Shown here piece by piece: positions 1-12,527 of a stretch of DNA of 64,000 nt. Source of the stretch: Anagrus nilaparvatae (Eukaryota > Arthropoda > Insecta > Hymenoptera > Mymaridae); assembly GCA_022575985.1 (NCBI GenBank), contig JAKSXM010000014.1:248001-312000 (forward strand), given 5' to 3'. The stretch's first letter is position 1, and each line of letters starts with the position of its first letter. Position numbers and translations under genes: made by a program. The notes beneath the pieces are model-generated. The model was given only the letters and a program-made list of their open reading frames with translations, was not told the origin of the DNA and ran no database searches.

Positions 1-3000
1 AATCAACGTAAATGAAACATATTTGAAGACTTTATAATTTTAAACCAAAATAAAATGATTTTAAGCTCCTAAAATCCTTATTTTTATAAACCTCGTTACC
101 GAAATTATTTCGAGTCCCTTTGACCCCACCTCCCTAAATTGACATGCTTGAGATACCCCCTTTGCCTATAAACATGTTCCTTGTTAAAACAACAACCGAT
201 ATATTGACCGATAGATATTCACGTTTGTTTAAAAAATAACGGATTGATTAGTTAAAAAAAATACCCTTGTTCGTAACTATTTCTAAATCTTGCCCATAAG
301 GATTCCGCGGTTACTGATTACGAATAACAAGAAAATTGGAAAAATCTAAAAAGAAAATTCAATAACAAAATTTTTTCATTTAATATAAATAAATATAAGA
401 TTCGCATTAATAGAATTTTTTTATTGTCGCTAATTACAAAATTTATAAGAAAGCTTTGAAAATCTTAAGAGAAAATCCAATAAAACGGATTTTTTTATTT
501 TTTAAACGAACTGATTTTTTTTTACGAAAAAATTTATAAGCAGTCTTTTTTAGGCTCACTAATGGATTTTTAGGAATTCGAAAAATTTAAGGAGAAGGGT
601 TAAGGTTAAGGTTTCTTCCCAGATCTGTGCAACTCGGATCAAAGTTCTGCTTCGCTCATATTGAAGATCATTTAATAATTCTGGGGAAAGGCATCGTCGG
701 CATCATTATTTAACCTTTACAGTAAATAGTTACAGCTAATTATTTACAAAAAAAAAAAAAGAAGTTTAAATTCAAGTGCAAAAAATTTACGAGTAGTTTT
801 TGCTAAATTTGAGAGTCATATATCAATTTTTATTAGTAAATAAGCCAATAATAAAATACACCATTCTGGGGGTAGTTTCAGCTAATTTAAGGGTTCAATT
901 TAAGTAGGAATTAAAATTCCAAATTCGAAAATTCTAATTTTTTATTCTTATTTATAATTTTCTAAGCAAAATTTCATCGGCAGCTGTAGCTTGTCTAGTT
1001 TAAAACGTCAGCGATTTCATTCATGCGGTCTTTGATTTTCGTCTAAAAAAATTCGGCTTGAAAATTTTTTTACATAAGGGCACATGTATTTTTTATTTTA
1101 ATTTTACCTCGTTACCATGTCAAAAATCGGGACTGCTCGAGGCTGAAAGTTTGACGCCATCGTTTATTGCGATGCCTTACCTGCAAGAATTTGGTTGTTG
1201 CTTTGAGATTATAGGTCTTTGAGATATTTATAGGTCTGCAGTTGTGAAATTTAACTTTATAGAAATTTTAAACTATTCTATATATTTTTAACTTATTTCC
1301 TAAAAAGAAGATTGACTTTATTGAATTTTTAGAAACAATTTTTTTTATCGAATTAAAACATACAAAATATAGAAATATAAGATACAAAATTAGCAGTATT
1401 GTCGATACAACAAGTGACATATAAAATGAATATTTGAATAACTGAGATATCAGAAGAACAGAAATCACAGGAAAAAAAATTATTCACTAATCACAAACTA
1501 GTGACAAAGTATCATCACAGTCAACAAATATTTAATTTAATAACGAATCATTGGTAACATTAATAAATTTCAGTCCTGATAAAATATTATATCAAAAAAG
1601 ATCGAATCTTTATATGTATCGTGACTAGAATAACTTCTTAGGTACTTAAGTTTTTATTTAAGCCTGTTTTAAAGGAGTCAATGTTATTGAAGGTAGGGAT
1701 TGCATTGACTAAGGGGGAGAGTTTCTTTAATCCATTGCCTAATGAATCGAAGGAAAAGAAACCTCGGCACCAGCATTTCAGGGTTCACCTACGATTTTGA
1801 GTCCCGTAAAGGACCTACCTCTTAGTCAAAACTCTTAGCGCCAAAGTCGCCTGCAATAATTAAGTTAAATCTTAAACATGTATTACTCAGTCTTTGGATT
1901 CTGTATTCTGTCAGATTTGTACATAGCAGTATAGGTATATAACGGAGCAATAATCCAAATGGGTCTAACCAACTATCAATAGGTTTGCGGTGTGAGGTTA
2001 ATGCCTAGAGCTCCGTTTGTGCATTGGCTAATGACTCGAAGTGCGTAGAGTACTCTATTAATTATTTTTTGCACACCAGTGTAACTAACAAAGTGTGCGT
2101 GATTCCCATATACGAACTTATTGTCTGGAATTACACGCAGACTTTTGACTTTCGACTACCAGTGGTGAAGTGGTGCAGTAACCAAATCCTTCTTTCACTT
2201 GCAACCACACAAGGTCCAAAATTTAGCCTGCTTCTAGGTCAAGGCTAAAAGGCTAAAAGGCTAGCTGCAAAAATATATGGCTTTTTTTGTTGATTTGAGG
2301 TTTCAGTCTTGGGTGTATTTATTTTTAGCCCATTAACATTGTCGTATTGTAATAAGAAATAATTTATATTACTCGCGGGCGTTATCTACAATATATGTAA
2401 CACAATGTACAGTATAGTTCCCACCCCCTTCTTTTCCTTCTCAGTATCATTTGCTACGCACCAGGCCATGAGGCCGTATCAATAAAAAGTACAATTATAC
2501 GTTAATTGAAAAGTGTATTTATTTGATCCTTTTTATGCATGCCCTATATCAATTACTATAAATATCGATGCTATCGGCCGCTAATTAAAGTTTCTGTAAA
2601 GAGACCTCGTTTATTTGCTCAGGAGGAGGAGCTTGCACGTAAACATGGAACTATGGAGTCGTCAAACGGCTTGCTGAATTCAAATTAATCTTTGTTACTT
2701 TCGGCCGACTCTAGCTAGTGTCCTCTGTGTTTTTATTTGGTAGAGCCTATTCTGTGCCTCAGCTATAGGGTCCGAAACTGTAGTATGTACTTAACGCAGT
2801 AAAAAAAAAAAAAATTTTCCGTTCTGTACAATTGGTTAATGATTATGATAATGCCAATGAAAAAAATAAAGGAAATCTGATGGCGTAGATGGAACGGAAG
2901 TCTTCTTTTTTAATATCTAGTAATAATGAATTTTTTCCAAGCTCCAGTGAAAGCAGCTTCCCTCCCCATTCTGTAAGAGATGCATGATAAAAAGGCTTGA

Positions 3001-3428
3001 CCATCAAATGTGGGCCAAGTAGGCCAGGGAACAGGACTTTGCAACAGATCTTATTAGGTATACCGTCAAAATTTGTACCAGCCTTCCTAGTCTTTCACCC
3101 AAACCCGTCTAAACTATACTGATTAATATCATCATCGAAACCACATTAACGGCCTCAGATGAGTCAGATGTTGTTTAGCTTTCTATAAGAGAAACTCTAT
3201 TTGGGAATCTTAGCTTGGGCTTAATTCTTAATTTTGCTTCAATAAAGTTACGATCGCTTTATATAAGTTAAGTTATTTTCTTCCAACTTCAACAATTAGC
3301 TAATTACAGTCTGATAATTGGCTCTTTCAATCGTTAAATTGACGCTTACAAATTAAAATTAGATTTATTAAATTAGGTATTTATTTATTTGTTTGATTTT
3401 TATCTAATCTAATTTTTTTTTCTTTCAG
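1..3428. other. AT-rich DNA without a recognisable gene
   Basis: I see no convincing coding frame, RNA gene or mobile-element end in this stretch. It has homopolymer A/T runs and a few short open frames with no splice or promoter support. The end of the stretch carries the pyrimidine-rich acceptor of the first exon of the gene that follows, so an upstream 5' UTR exon of that gene may lie in here unseen. Confidence 0.4.
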
Positions 3429-4696
3429 CTCCTCAAATTACAAAAAATGACTGATTTGGAAGTCTTAGTTATTTATCCATGGATTATAATCTTAAATCAA
3501 ATTTATGAATTTAAGGTAAGAGATGATGATGATCAACTGATTCATAAACTCTAGAATAGAAATTATTTTAAGATGGCGTTTAATTGATGGCTTGGTTTAT
3601 TCAATCCGATAACAAGTTTTTTATTAACGTACATCTTCCTCTTTAATTAACGTCATTTATTCATATGATTTTTTTTTTCGAAATTTATTTATTTTTTTAT
3701 TTATTTTAGTTGCTATTGGCAGAGATGCTTGCTAGAATTTATACATTTATACATCCATTGGTAATTGTTATAAACAGTATTTATACAATGGAGGCGATGG
3801 AGGTAAATCTAAGAGTTTTTTAAAAATAGATAAAATTATTTTAATATGACTTTTACAGTATTCACTGTTATTTTTATTTTTATTTTTTTTTTCAGACAGA
3901 GCATCCACTTAAAGATGATCATGCTAACAAAGAGCCTTATTGTGCAAACAACAAAGAAAAGAATAGTTACAAAAAATTAGAAATAACCAACTTAACCTTA
4001 AAATCGTATGGTTATATTTTTCTTAAAACAAGTAAACTAAATTTTCATAAATATATCCTTTGTAATTTATTTTTTTGCAGTCTGATGCGCTTTATAGAAA
4101 CTTACATATTAGAAATAACTCAGGTTTTGAATAATCAAGGTCAGGTCAATAACAACGAAGATGACAAGGCAGACCCTTTGAAAGTAAGTAATTAGATATA
4201 GCAGCCAATGACGTGTCTAATATTTAACAATGCTCGTTTTACATTTTCAGAGTTCTATGAAATGGGCGAGAGCCTTGGAGAATAGAATAAAAATGAGCAA
4301 ATTTATAAATAAATTAAAATGTTTAAAATAAGGAGAAAATTTATTTAGCAACGAGTACGTAAGAGAAGTAACCAAATTAATCACAAAAATTATAACAGAA
4401 GATCTTTGTAAAAAAATAATTTATGAGTAAGATTTGAATAAAATACAGGAAGCTAACAAGGTATTTGTTTTTTACTTACAGGAATTTCGAGGAGTTAATT
4501 TTGTATTTAATTTCAAGGGCTTATTTTAAAATTTATTTATTTTTCTGCTTCACAGCTTACAGAAAATTTGCTCAAGTACTTTTACTGGGCGGAAGGGTAC
4601 GCATTGGAAAGCGAAGGAGGAACTGCCGAACGTCGAGAGCTAGCAAAAGCAATCGTTGCCACAGTTTCAATACTAAATACAGTTGTGAACAAATAA
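3429..4696 (+). CDS. Spliced small gene of unknown family with two alternative last exons
   Basis: Exons, each with GT-AG borders and matching phase: 3429-3515 (ATG at 3447), 3710-3802, 3896-4005, 4081-4183, then either 4251-4331 (stop TAA) or 4556-4696 (stop TAA). Both last exons start in phase 0 after exon 4, so either can end the protein. The first form is about 151 residues. The alternative exon adds 46 residues and looks amphipathic, with a charged middle (ESEGGTAERRELAK). Residues 1-55 are hydrophobic (VLVIYPWIIILNQIY, then an I/L-rich stretch), which could be one or two membrane helices or a helical core; the middle is polar and Lys/Asn-rich. I do not recognise the family. Four consecutive introns preserving frame make a real gene likely. 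It could be a fragment of a larger host gene whose 5' part lies upstream. Confidence 0.6.
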
Positions 4697-7050
4697 AATT
4701 TCTTACAAAAGAACAATGGAATTAAATTAAAATTTTTTAAAATTATTTTGTGTAACATGAAAATTATATATTTTTTATTATGAATTTTTTATTTTTAGTA
4801 TTTATTTTGAAATTAAAACTTTGGATAATAATAATTAATTAATTTGTTTATATTTTAACACCTCGACAGAATTATACAATATCCTGTACACATATATAAA
4901 TATATATTGTTTGTTTGAGTGCGTAGCATCAGGAAAGGCGAAATCGATGAGCTCAAGTCACCCGTTTTGCGACAATGTAATAAGTAGACAAATATCGCAA
5001 AAATTACAAAGCTGAACCGCGTACCGTTTGGTAGCAATATAGTTTAAAAAATTTTTGGCGTTCTAATTTCATTTTTAAACAAAAATATTTGTACAAGGAT
5101 TGACACGTCGGTCGTTGTATGAACAGACCAAATCCTGAAATTATGTGGGATTAAGGCCTGCCTTATGTTTCGCTTTGCTTATCGTACATTTATAAATGTT
5201 TATAGGTAATTTGTAGTAGTAGTAGTAGTAGTAGTGGTAGTTGTACTTTGTCATTTTTGGAAGACTTCTTGATTAAATTTAAATTAACTCTGTAAATTTA
5301 CAGGACATTGACTCAACTTATTATCGCACATTTCAGGAGTTAAATATTTCAGACACAGAACGATGGCCCTGTCTTGGATTATTTTCATTGACAATTTTGG
5401 TGCCGCGCGGCGAAGAACGTATTTATTTAATTATTTTAGATTTTGGAAATCTCTTGCAGGGGGTTCGAACTTTGTCTCAAAGACCCGAAATGAATGAAAA
5501 TCTTTCTCACCGTCGGTGAGACCACCTATCGTACACGCTTTTTTTTAAACTGCTTTGATTAATCGATGACTCTTTTTAACCCTTTTATTTATATACCCTG
5601 TATTTGGTAATTTTTCAGTTTCTATAAATGTTTCTAAGGCTTACAACAACAAAACAAGGGGTAGGGAAGGCTTTACATGGCCTTTGGTATGTTTTTATAA
5701 TAGCTAGATTTCGCAGGATGTGTGGGTATGAGACTTGATGTTTTAGATTTTTACGAGAGACCCTGTTTCTTAGTTCACGTGGACTAAATAAAAGCTTCTG
5801 GTTTCTTTGTTGTTAAAATTAGGGGTTATGCGAGTGTACAACAACGTGTGGCTTTTTATAATATACCACTTCCATCCCCAATTTGGTATTGGCGTTAAGC
5901 TTGACAGACGTTGTTATTTTCAATTTAGACCTTTTTCTTTGTATTATGTAATCTTTATAATATTTATAGCAAACGCGTTCTCAGCGAGCATTTATTTTTC
6001 GTTAACCCATTCAAATTTTTAAATTTTTTACGACATAAAAACAAGTAGACGAGGTTTGGCTCGCTGGCCTTAGATATAGATAAATTATTAGTTCAAAAAA
6101 ATATTATTTAACATAAAGTGTTCAGAATTTTGGAAAACAAACAAATTGAAGAAATAAAAGAAATTGACAGTTAAAATGATTCAACATTACTCCGTTATAT
6201 ATTTATTCTCTATAGAGCGAAATCACCCTATTTTGAGATATAGAAATTATTATTGTTAAAAAAAATGACTGATTTAAAAATAAAATACCCTGCCAACTAG
6301 CTGGCACTGAGGTTCCTCAAACAATGGTCTTTAAACTTCAATATGCAATAAATATTATTGATTACAACCATGCAATTATACATACATTTTTCTTTTTTAC
6401 TAGGTAAAGTAGACCATTAAGATCATTTTGTTATTAAAGTAAAAATTCTAGCGTCCATGGATTGATCGCGCCGGCGTTAATGGATTTTAAATCATTTTTG
6501 CATAATTAAAAAGAGATAAATATAAAAAAAGCTAATTTTATTATTTTTTTGTAAAATTTTATTAGAATATATAATTATCCCTTAATAAAATTTGCTCGTA
6601 AAGGCTGTTATTATTTCAAAAAATTTTATCCCTTAATAATTAAAATATTGAACATGATTGAACATGATTTTTTTGTTTTGTCAAAGAAATGGTTGGCAAC
6701 TTAATTTTAAAATGGTTGGCATCTTAATTTTAAAATGCAAACATAACCATTTAATATTTTTAGGCTGTTTATTATAATTGTTTATAATTTCATTAACCTG
6801 CATACATAAATAAACATAGCAACGAACAAAATAATCCGAGGAAGTCAAAAAGAGGCAAGATTTCCATCATTCTTTCTTGTGTGTTATAATTTATATCAAA
6901 ATAAAAAAAAATTGTGATCGGATACAAAAAATTACTATAAACTAAATTTATAAAATTTGTACTCTCATTAAAATAAATTAGATATGTCCAATACGAAAAA
7001 TAAATTTGATGTTTTATTTATTTTTTTGTAACGAAGATTTTAAAGAAAAA
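4697..7050. other. Intergenic AT-rich sequence
   Basis: No supported gene. It contains a short AGT trinucleotide run near 5216-5240. Open frames here are short and in AT-rich sequence with no splice context. Confidence 0.4.
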
Positions 7051-8640
7051 AATTTTCAAAAAATTAATTATCAGATTCAAGATATCGAGTAAAAACCATA
7101 CTTTCAAGTATAAGTACTTTCATGGAAATGAATGAGGTATTGCATCCAAATTAAAAAAAAAAAAGTATTTTGAGATTTTTTTAATAAAAAAATTTTTGGA
7201 AAAAAAAGTTAGGTATTCGTTCGATAATTGTTTTGGAATATCACTGGTTACAATATTTTAAAATATTAGTACTTTCATAGAATTAAAAGAGGTATTACAC
7301 CAAAAAAATATTGCAATTTTTTTTATTTTTCTTTTTTTTTAATTTAGAGAATAAAAATTTTGAAAAAATTAAGTATCAATTCCAAAAAATTACTGTAAAC
7401 GAGGTTCTTAAAACTAGTACTTCCATGGAAATAAATTAGGTACTACGTCCAAAAAGAAAAAAAAGTTTCTTATTTTTTGTATTTTTTTGTGAAAAAAATT
7501 TTAGGAAAAAAATTTTCAAAAAATTAAGTATCAGATTGGAGATATCAAGTAAAAACCATACTTTCAAGTATAAGTACTTTTATGGAAATAAATAAGGTAT
7601 TACATCCAAAATTAAAAAAAAAAGGGGGGGTTTGAAATTTTTTGATAAAAAATTTTTGGAAAAAAAATTAGGTCTTAATTCGATAATGGTTTTGAAATAT
7701 CACTAGTTACAATATTTTCAGATATTAGTACTTTCATAGAATTAAATGAGGTATTACACCAACAAAAAAAAATATATTGCAGTTTTTTTTATTTTTCTTT
7801 TTTTTTAATTTTGACAAAAAAAATTTTGAAAAAATTAAGTATCAGATCCAAAAAATTACAATAAACAAGGTTCTTAAAACTAGTACTTCCATGAAAATAA
7901 ATTAGGTACTAAGTCCAAAAAGAAAAAAAAATTGGTATTTTTTGTATTTTTTTGTGAAAAAAATTTTAGAAAAAAAATTTTCAGAAAATTAAGTATCCGA
8001 TTCGAGATATCATTTGAAAACTATACTTTCAAATATAAGTACTTTCATGGAAATAAATGAGGTATTACATCCAAATTAAAAAAAAAAGGGGGGGGTTTGA
8101 GATTTTTTGATAAAAAAATGTTTGAAAAAAAAATTAGGTCTTAATTCGATAATAGTTTTGAAATATCACTAGTTACAATATTTTCAGATATTAGTACTTT
8201 CATAGAATTAAATGAGGTATTACACCAAAAAAAAAAAAATATTGCATTTTTTTTTATTTTTCTATTTTTTTCATTTTGACAAAAAAAATTTTGAAAAAAT
8301 TAAGTATCAGATCCAAAAAATAACAATAAACAAGGTTCTTAAAACTAGTACTTCCATGGAAATAAATTAGGTACTACGTCCAAAAAGAAAAAAAAAATTT
8401 GTATTTTTTGTATTTTTTTTGGAAAAAATTTTTAGAAAAAAAATTTTCAGAAAATTAAGTATCCGATTCGAGATATCATGTAAAAACCATACTTTCAAAT
8501 ATAAGTAGTTTCATGGAAATAAATGAGGTATTACATCCAAATCAAAAAAAAAAAAAAGTACCTCGAGCTTTTTTGGTGAAAAAATTTTTGAAAAAAAAAT
8601 TAGGTCTTAATTCCATAATATTTGTGAAATATCACCGATT
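7050..8640. repeat. Tandem repeat array, unit about 465 bp, roughly four copies
   Basis: The phrase GATATC(A/G)AGTAAAAACCATA followed by CTTTCAAGTATAAGTA recurs near 7080, 7545, 8010 and 8470. Each copy is followed by 'TTTCATGGAAATAAATGAGG' and a poly-A stretch. Each unit also contains a second half with 'ACTAGTTACAATATTTT' and 'CTTAAAACTAGTACTTCCAT'. Copies differ by substitutions and small indels, so the array is not very recent. The array's 3' end is a CA microsatellite. An inverted relative of that 3' end lies at about 34726-34990, so the family is dispersed and perhaps derived from a mobile element. Confidence 0.8.
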
Positions 8641-8649
8641 ACATACATA

Positions 8650-8652
<3 letters not shown>

Positions 8653-8696
<44 letters not shown>

Positions 8697-8717
8697 ACAC
8701 ACACACACACATACAGA
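8653..8717. repeat. CA/GT dinucleotide microsatellite
   Basis: Nearly pure (CA)n interrupted by two CATA units. It sits at the end of the 465 bp array and creates spurious poly-His/Thr and poly-Cys/Val frames on the two strands. Confidence 0.95.
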
Positions 8718-9578
8718 CTTTTTTTAAAAACAGGTTTTTTAGCTTCCTGGGGTCCCAAAACGCGCTTATATGCCAAAAAATAGAAAATCAAATTTTGACC
8801 TAACACAATGGTTACCAAAAAAAATATTGGTTGATATATATTTTTTTTTGGATTACATCTCGGAAGAACGGGACCCTTGGGAAACATAAATTATTATCAT
8901 TAATTATTATAGGATATGGTAAATTTTTAGGTCCTAAACATTTTAAGTAAGTAAAGGATGTGAACGAGCGAGCCAGAGAATGTCGACGGTTAGATATTTC
9001 AAAAACTTATTCCTTATGTAATACAAAATGAATTTCTCTTACCTCTGATTGTGATATTATCATTGGCTTCGTATGCTTCATACGACACAAAATACGCATA
9101 GTTGAGACTTGATTATTATCTCCTTTAGTTTCACAGCCAGTATGGGACGAGGACGAGGGCTCACTTGCACAGGGCACAATCAGTGCAAACTCAACCGATG
9201 TCAATGTCAATATTTTTAAATTATCAATGGGCTATCATTGGGATTTGCGCATCGCGCAAAAATAAAATGACCACTGTTACAAATCACTTTTAATCATCCA
9301 GGATAAATTGTTTAATTTTCCTGCGCATTATTTTTACAATCATTGGTGGTTACGCGGGATGCAATTACATCCTTTTTGCTCTCTCGAGGTGCAATTGCTC
9401 ACTCGGAGTCACGAATGAGAGCTAAGAAACCATGGTTCAGTGATACAGCTGAATTGCGATCGCTCTGTTGATCGAGGATTTATTAAATTACAGCAAGAGA
9501 TAAAGAGAATCTTAACAAAGGGAAGAAAAGAAAAGAAAAACAAAAATCATACTCCGTTCTTTTTTTTATCTTCTTCAG

Positions 9579-9793
9579 ATAAAATTCTCAATGGCTATGA
9601 ATGAGAAAAAACGATGCTTGTCTTCGTTTTATCTTCAAGGAAAACGAAGCAGAGCTGCTGCAGGGGAAAATGGTAAGTGTCAAATTATGCGTTTTCACGC
9701 ACAATTTTCAATACTTAAACTAAATATTTGTTTTTAGGAGGGTTGTCCAAGTCCTCCAGGGCCTCTGGCTATATTCCCACAAAACTGTTCTAG
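9579..9793 (+). CDS. Possible two-exon short peptide gene (45 residues)
   Basis: An acceptor (TTCTTCAG) precedes 9579. ATG at 9591 opens a frame to a GTAAGT donor after 9672. A TTTTTAG acceptor precedes 9738, and the frame continues in phase (G|GA) to TAG at 9791-9793. The 45-residue product is basic in the middle (QGKRSRAAAG) and ends GYIPTKLF. No signal peptide is visible. This is a weak candidate: short frames with consensus splice sites arise by chance in such DNA. It could be a terminal fragment of a longer gene. Confidence 0.25.
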
Positions 9794-10137
9794 ATTTTGA
9801 AGATTTCTAATCTAGTAAAATTATAAATGTATAAATTTTGGTTTACTTACTTTTAGAAATTTATAGTTGATCAGAAAAGAAAAAAAATGAAATAAACTTT
9901 AATTTGTTTTTTTTTAAACTTGAACTATGTTCTTTATTTAAAAAAATGAAAATTTAATTAAATGAGGAAAATTACACTTCAAATAAAATTTAGTTAATAA
10001 AATTTAATTAAAAAAAATTAAGTTAATAATTTTTAAAATTTGGATTTTTAAGAGAAACTGAATTCAAACTATACGCAAAAACCCGTGCACTGGCTTAAGG
10101 TAAAATTAAAAGAGGCCGCCTTTAGGGCGAGCATGGG

Positions 10138-10144
10138 TATTTAA
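10138..10144 (+). promoter_or_regulatory. TATA-like box before the exon at 10209
   Basis: TATTTAA sits about 65 nt before the ATG at 10209, leaving room for a start site about 30 nt downstream and a short leader. This is a spacing argument only. Confidence 0.25.
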
Positions 10145-10208
10145 GCACTTGAAGTTCTGATAAGAATATTCCCTACTCTAATTTCCCACCCGCGACTCAT
10201 CACTTGAG

Positions 10209-10361
10209 ATGGCTGATAACGATAGCGCCCGGCAAGGTACTCAAGAAGGGGACTACTCTTATCAATTTTCAAGTTTAGGCCCTCGTGCAAAATGCATGGA
10301 GGGGTACCTGCGTCATGAAATAGATCACCTCATGATGCAGGTGTATATTTTGACTATTTAA
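10209..10361 (+). CDS. Possible first coding exon, unknown product
   Basis: ATG at 10209 opens 44 codons rich in charged and polar residues (start MADNDSARQGTQEG) up to CAG|GTGTAT at 10340, a plausible phase-0 donor. If not spliced, the frame stops at 10361 after seven more codons. The local sequence is less AT-rich than its surroundings and a TATA-like box lies upstream. I could not identify a following exon. Family unknown. Confidence 0.25.
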   Translation: MADNDSARQGTQEGDYSYQFSSLGPRAKCMEGYLRHEIDHLMMQVYILTI

Positions 10362-11080
10362 TCTATAATTTATGGATTTTTAGAACAAAGGTTTTCTATG
10401 AATATTTAAGTTCTACACTGAGAATAACCCGTGGTTGAGTCAATGTTTTTATAGTCTGAACTCAGTTTTTCTTTAAGTTTTCCCATAAATATTTTATGAT
10501 TTGGAAATTTTGAGCGCTTTTAAACTAAGCTACCATTTTTTTTGAATCAAAATTATAAAACATTTAAAGGAAAATTCTTATTTTTCATAATGTTGTTGTT
10601 AGTAAAATTTCGTGAGGGAAAAATTTCCATTCTAAAATTATTTCCCCTGGAAAATTATACTCTGAACTTATTACATTAATTTTAATAGCAAAAACTTATT
10701 CTAGTAATAAAATTTAAAAATATAAAAACTTAAAAATTATTTGAATAAAAAAATAACTATTTTAATACTAAAACGAAACTAGTTGGCTAATTATTTTAAT
10801 TTTTACATCAGTTTTCCTTTACGAGCTTTAATTTCCTTTTTAAAACGTATGTGTTTTTAGAACTTACAATTTAAAACTCGCAAAAGAATTGCACGCTCTC
10901 TTAAATTGTTTCCATGATTTCTTTTACATTTTTCATTGGCTAATTTTCGGAGCCTAAAGAAAAAATCGTTTTTCTCGCAAATGAAAATTTTAGGTACACG
11001 AATAGCCGCAAAAGTCTGTAATTTTCGTGTTTTTCTCTAAATATTTCCAGAGCATAATATTTTTTTAAAAATTATTAATA
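10362..11080. other. AT-rich intergenic sequence
   Basis: No supported gene in this stretch; short unsupported frames only. Confidence 0.4.
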
Positions 11081-11162
11081 CACGGGGAAAAATTTAGAGA
11101 ATGTAAGCTTAAGCTACACGGGGAAAAATTTAGAGACGGCGCCTGACGTTACACCCCCCCAC
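11081..11162 (-). mobile_element. Polypurine tract and LTR-start-like boundary
   Basis: Read on the minus strand, a purine run GTGGGGGGG (11154-11162) is followed directly by TGTAACGTC (11145-11153). This is the usual arrangement of a retroelement polypurine tract followed by the TG start of a 3' LTR. It lies 3' of the three minus-strand genes at 11.5-14.6 kb. A 20 bp direct repeat occurs in the supposed LTR (11081-11100 and 11117-11136). I found no matching second LTR upstream of the glycoprotein gene, so this is suggestive only. Confidence 0.35.
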
Positions 11163-11480
11163 TTAGAGTGTTGGTAATGCTTCCAATGATGCCTTACCAA
11201 CCCTATATATAAGGTTAACATTTTATTAACAAAACTACTTATATTTTAATTAAACTATGCTTAATTACAATGAACTTACAACTATTTCCTCATTTAATTT
11301 TTCTTAAAACTATAATTTTATAAAAATCACTTAATTGTCTCTAATAATGTTCATTATATATTTTTTCATTTTTATATACTTTTATCATTTTTTTTTTGAA
11401 ATTTGTATTATTATTACACACAACACACACTAAATCTACCACTTATTTTGTAATTTTATATATACACTGATCACTTCACT

Positions 11481-12215
11481 TTACAGTTCACCAGGACGGT
11501 AATAACCCCGAGGCACACAAACGTGCATGTGGTCCACTTCTTCTAGATCTGAGCGGTGTTTCCGTATTTCCTCCATGCATAAAACACAGTCTCGTACCTT
11601 TCGGAAGTCACAGGTCCTCGTCCCACATCTACATTCAGTTTTCAGTGTCCTTCTGGTCAAGAAATGTTTTATGAAAATAAATTTGGGAGAGTTTTCAGTA
11701 TCATCCTCTGGGCTCCAATTCCTGTAGCGGAGTCTATAGCACGTAACACATGTTGTATATCTGTACGGGTAGTTTAAATAAAATCCCTGACCGTGATTCG
11801 AGAAACTCTTGTACTTGTTGAGGTTTCTCGAACGAACTATTTCCACGGTTAAGGAATGTTGATAGTAATTCAGATGAAAACCGTCATTACCCCCGTACTC
11901 TTCTTCAAAGAGCGGCACCAGGCACATTGAGCTCCTTCTCAGATCGTCGCTTTCTGCTGGATTAAAGATTTTTTCCTTTTCCCTAAGGATTTTATACACA
12001 TCCTTAAAGAAAGGATTCGCCAACAGGAGATGGCAAATGGCCTCCATGTAGTATCCTGGTTGCCTGAAATCGTTATTATAGAACCACATCTCTAATCGTA
12101 ACAAGGTTCTTATCAGGAAGTTGAAGATTGCTCCTTCGTCCATCTCCAAACGTATTGTATGGAGAGGTCGGGATCTTCCTACTCTTGCGGTGCTGCTTAA
12201 TCCTTTTGCTGCCAT
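11481..12215 (-). CDS. CxxC protein, paralogue 2 (244 aa), unknown function
   Basis: ATG to stop, one exon. It is a clear relative of the gene at 12528-13322. Both share the block SSM.LVPLFE..(F/Y)GG (residues 96-109 here), a following F..(T/N)YY..SL, a CxxC (C156, C159), then HF.TR...KT.C and a C.V..RDC..C end (C210, C213). The central pair seen in the paralogue is rearranged here to CRCGTRTC (C195, C197, C202). The paired cysteines suggest a zinc-binding fold, but no known domain is recognised. It is the last gene of a same-strand trio (glycoprotein-like, paralogue 1, paralogue 2) with a gap of 312 nt to its neighbour. The intact frame suggests recent function or recent arrival. Confidence 0.7.
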   Translation of the reverse strand: MAAKGLSSTARVGRSRPLHTIRLEMDEGAIFNFLIRTLLRLEMWFYNNDFRQPGYYMEAICHLLLANPFFKDVYKILREKEKIFNPAESDDLRRSSMCLVPLFEEEYGGNDGFHLNYYQHSLTVEIVRSRNLNKYKSFSNHGQGFYLNYPYRYTTCVTCYRLRYRNWSPEDDTENSPKFIFIKHFLTRRTLKTECRCGTRTCDFRKVRDCVLCMEEIRKHRSDLEEVDHMHVCVPRGYYRPGEL

Positions 12216-12527
12216 CTATGCATAATGTTAATGATTAGCGTATACATAAAATATATTCTTAGAAATAAAATTATTATCTACTAAAATTCCATAGATACCA
12301 TCACCCTTGTCTAAATTCTACTTCTAACTACTTTTTTTTTTCATGCTTAGTTATAGTTAAAGATATAGATAGTAAAGTCTTAAAAATTATTGACAAACAT
12401 TTTTTTTTTTTTTTTAAACAAGTTTTTTTTTTTTTTTTTTATATTTTTTTTTTTTTTTTTTTTTTTACTATATTTTTTTATTTATTTATTTATTCGTTCA
12501 TTTATATAACACTAAAATATTTCGACA
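12216..12527. other. Spacer with long poly-T tracts
   Basis: Gap between the two paralogous CxxC genes. On + it holds several T runs between about 12400 and 12480 (A runs in the transcribed, minus sense). These could be a poly-A-tail remnant of a copied transcript or slippage; no other structure is seen. Confidence 0.5.

Noticed and set aside
2024..2248. 74-residue + frame
   Set aside because: No splice or promoter support and no recognisable motif.
8513..8887. Open frames rich in His/Thr or Cys/Val
   Set aside because: They are translations of the CA/GT microsatellite and array sequence.
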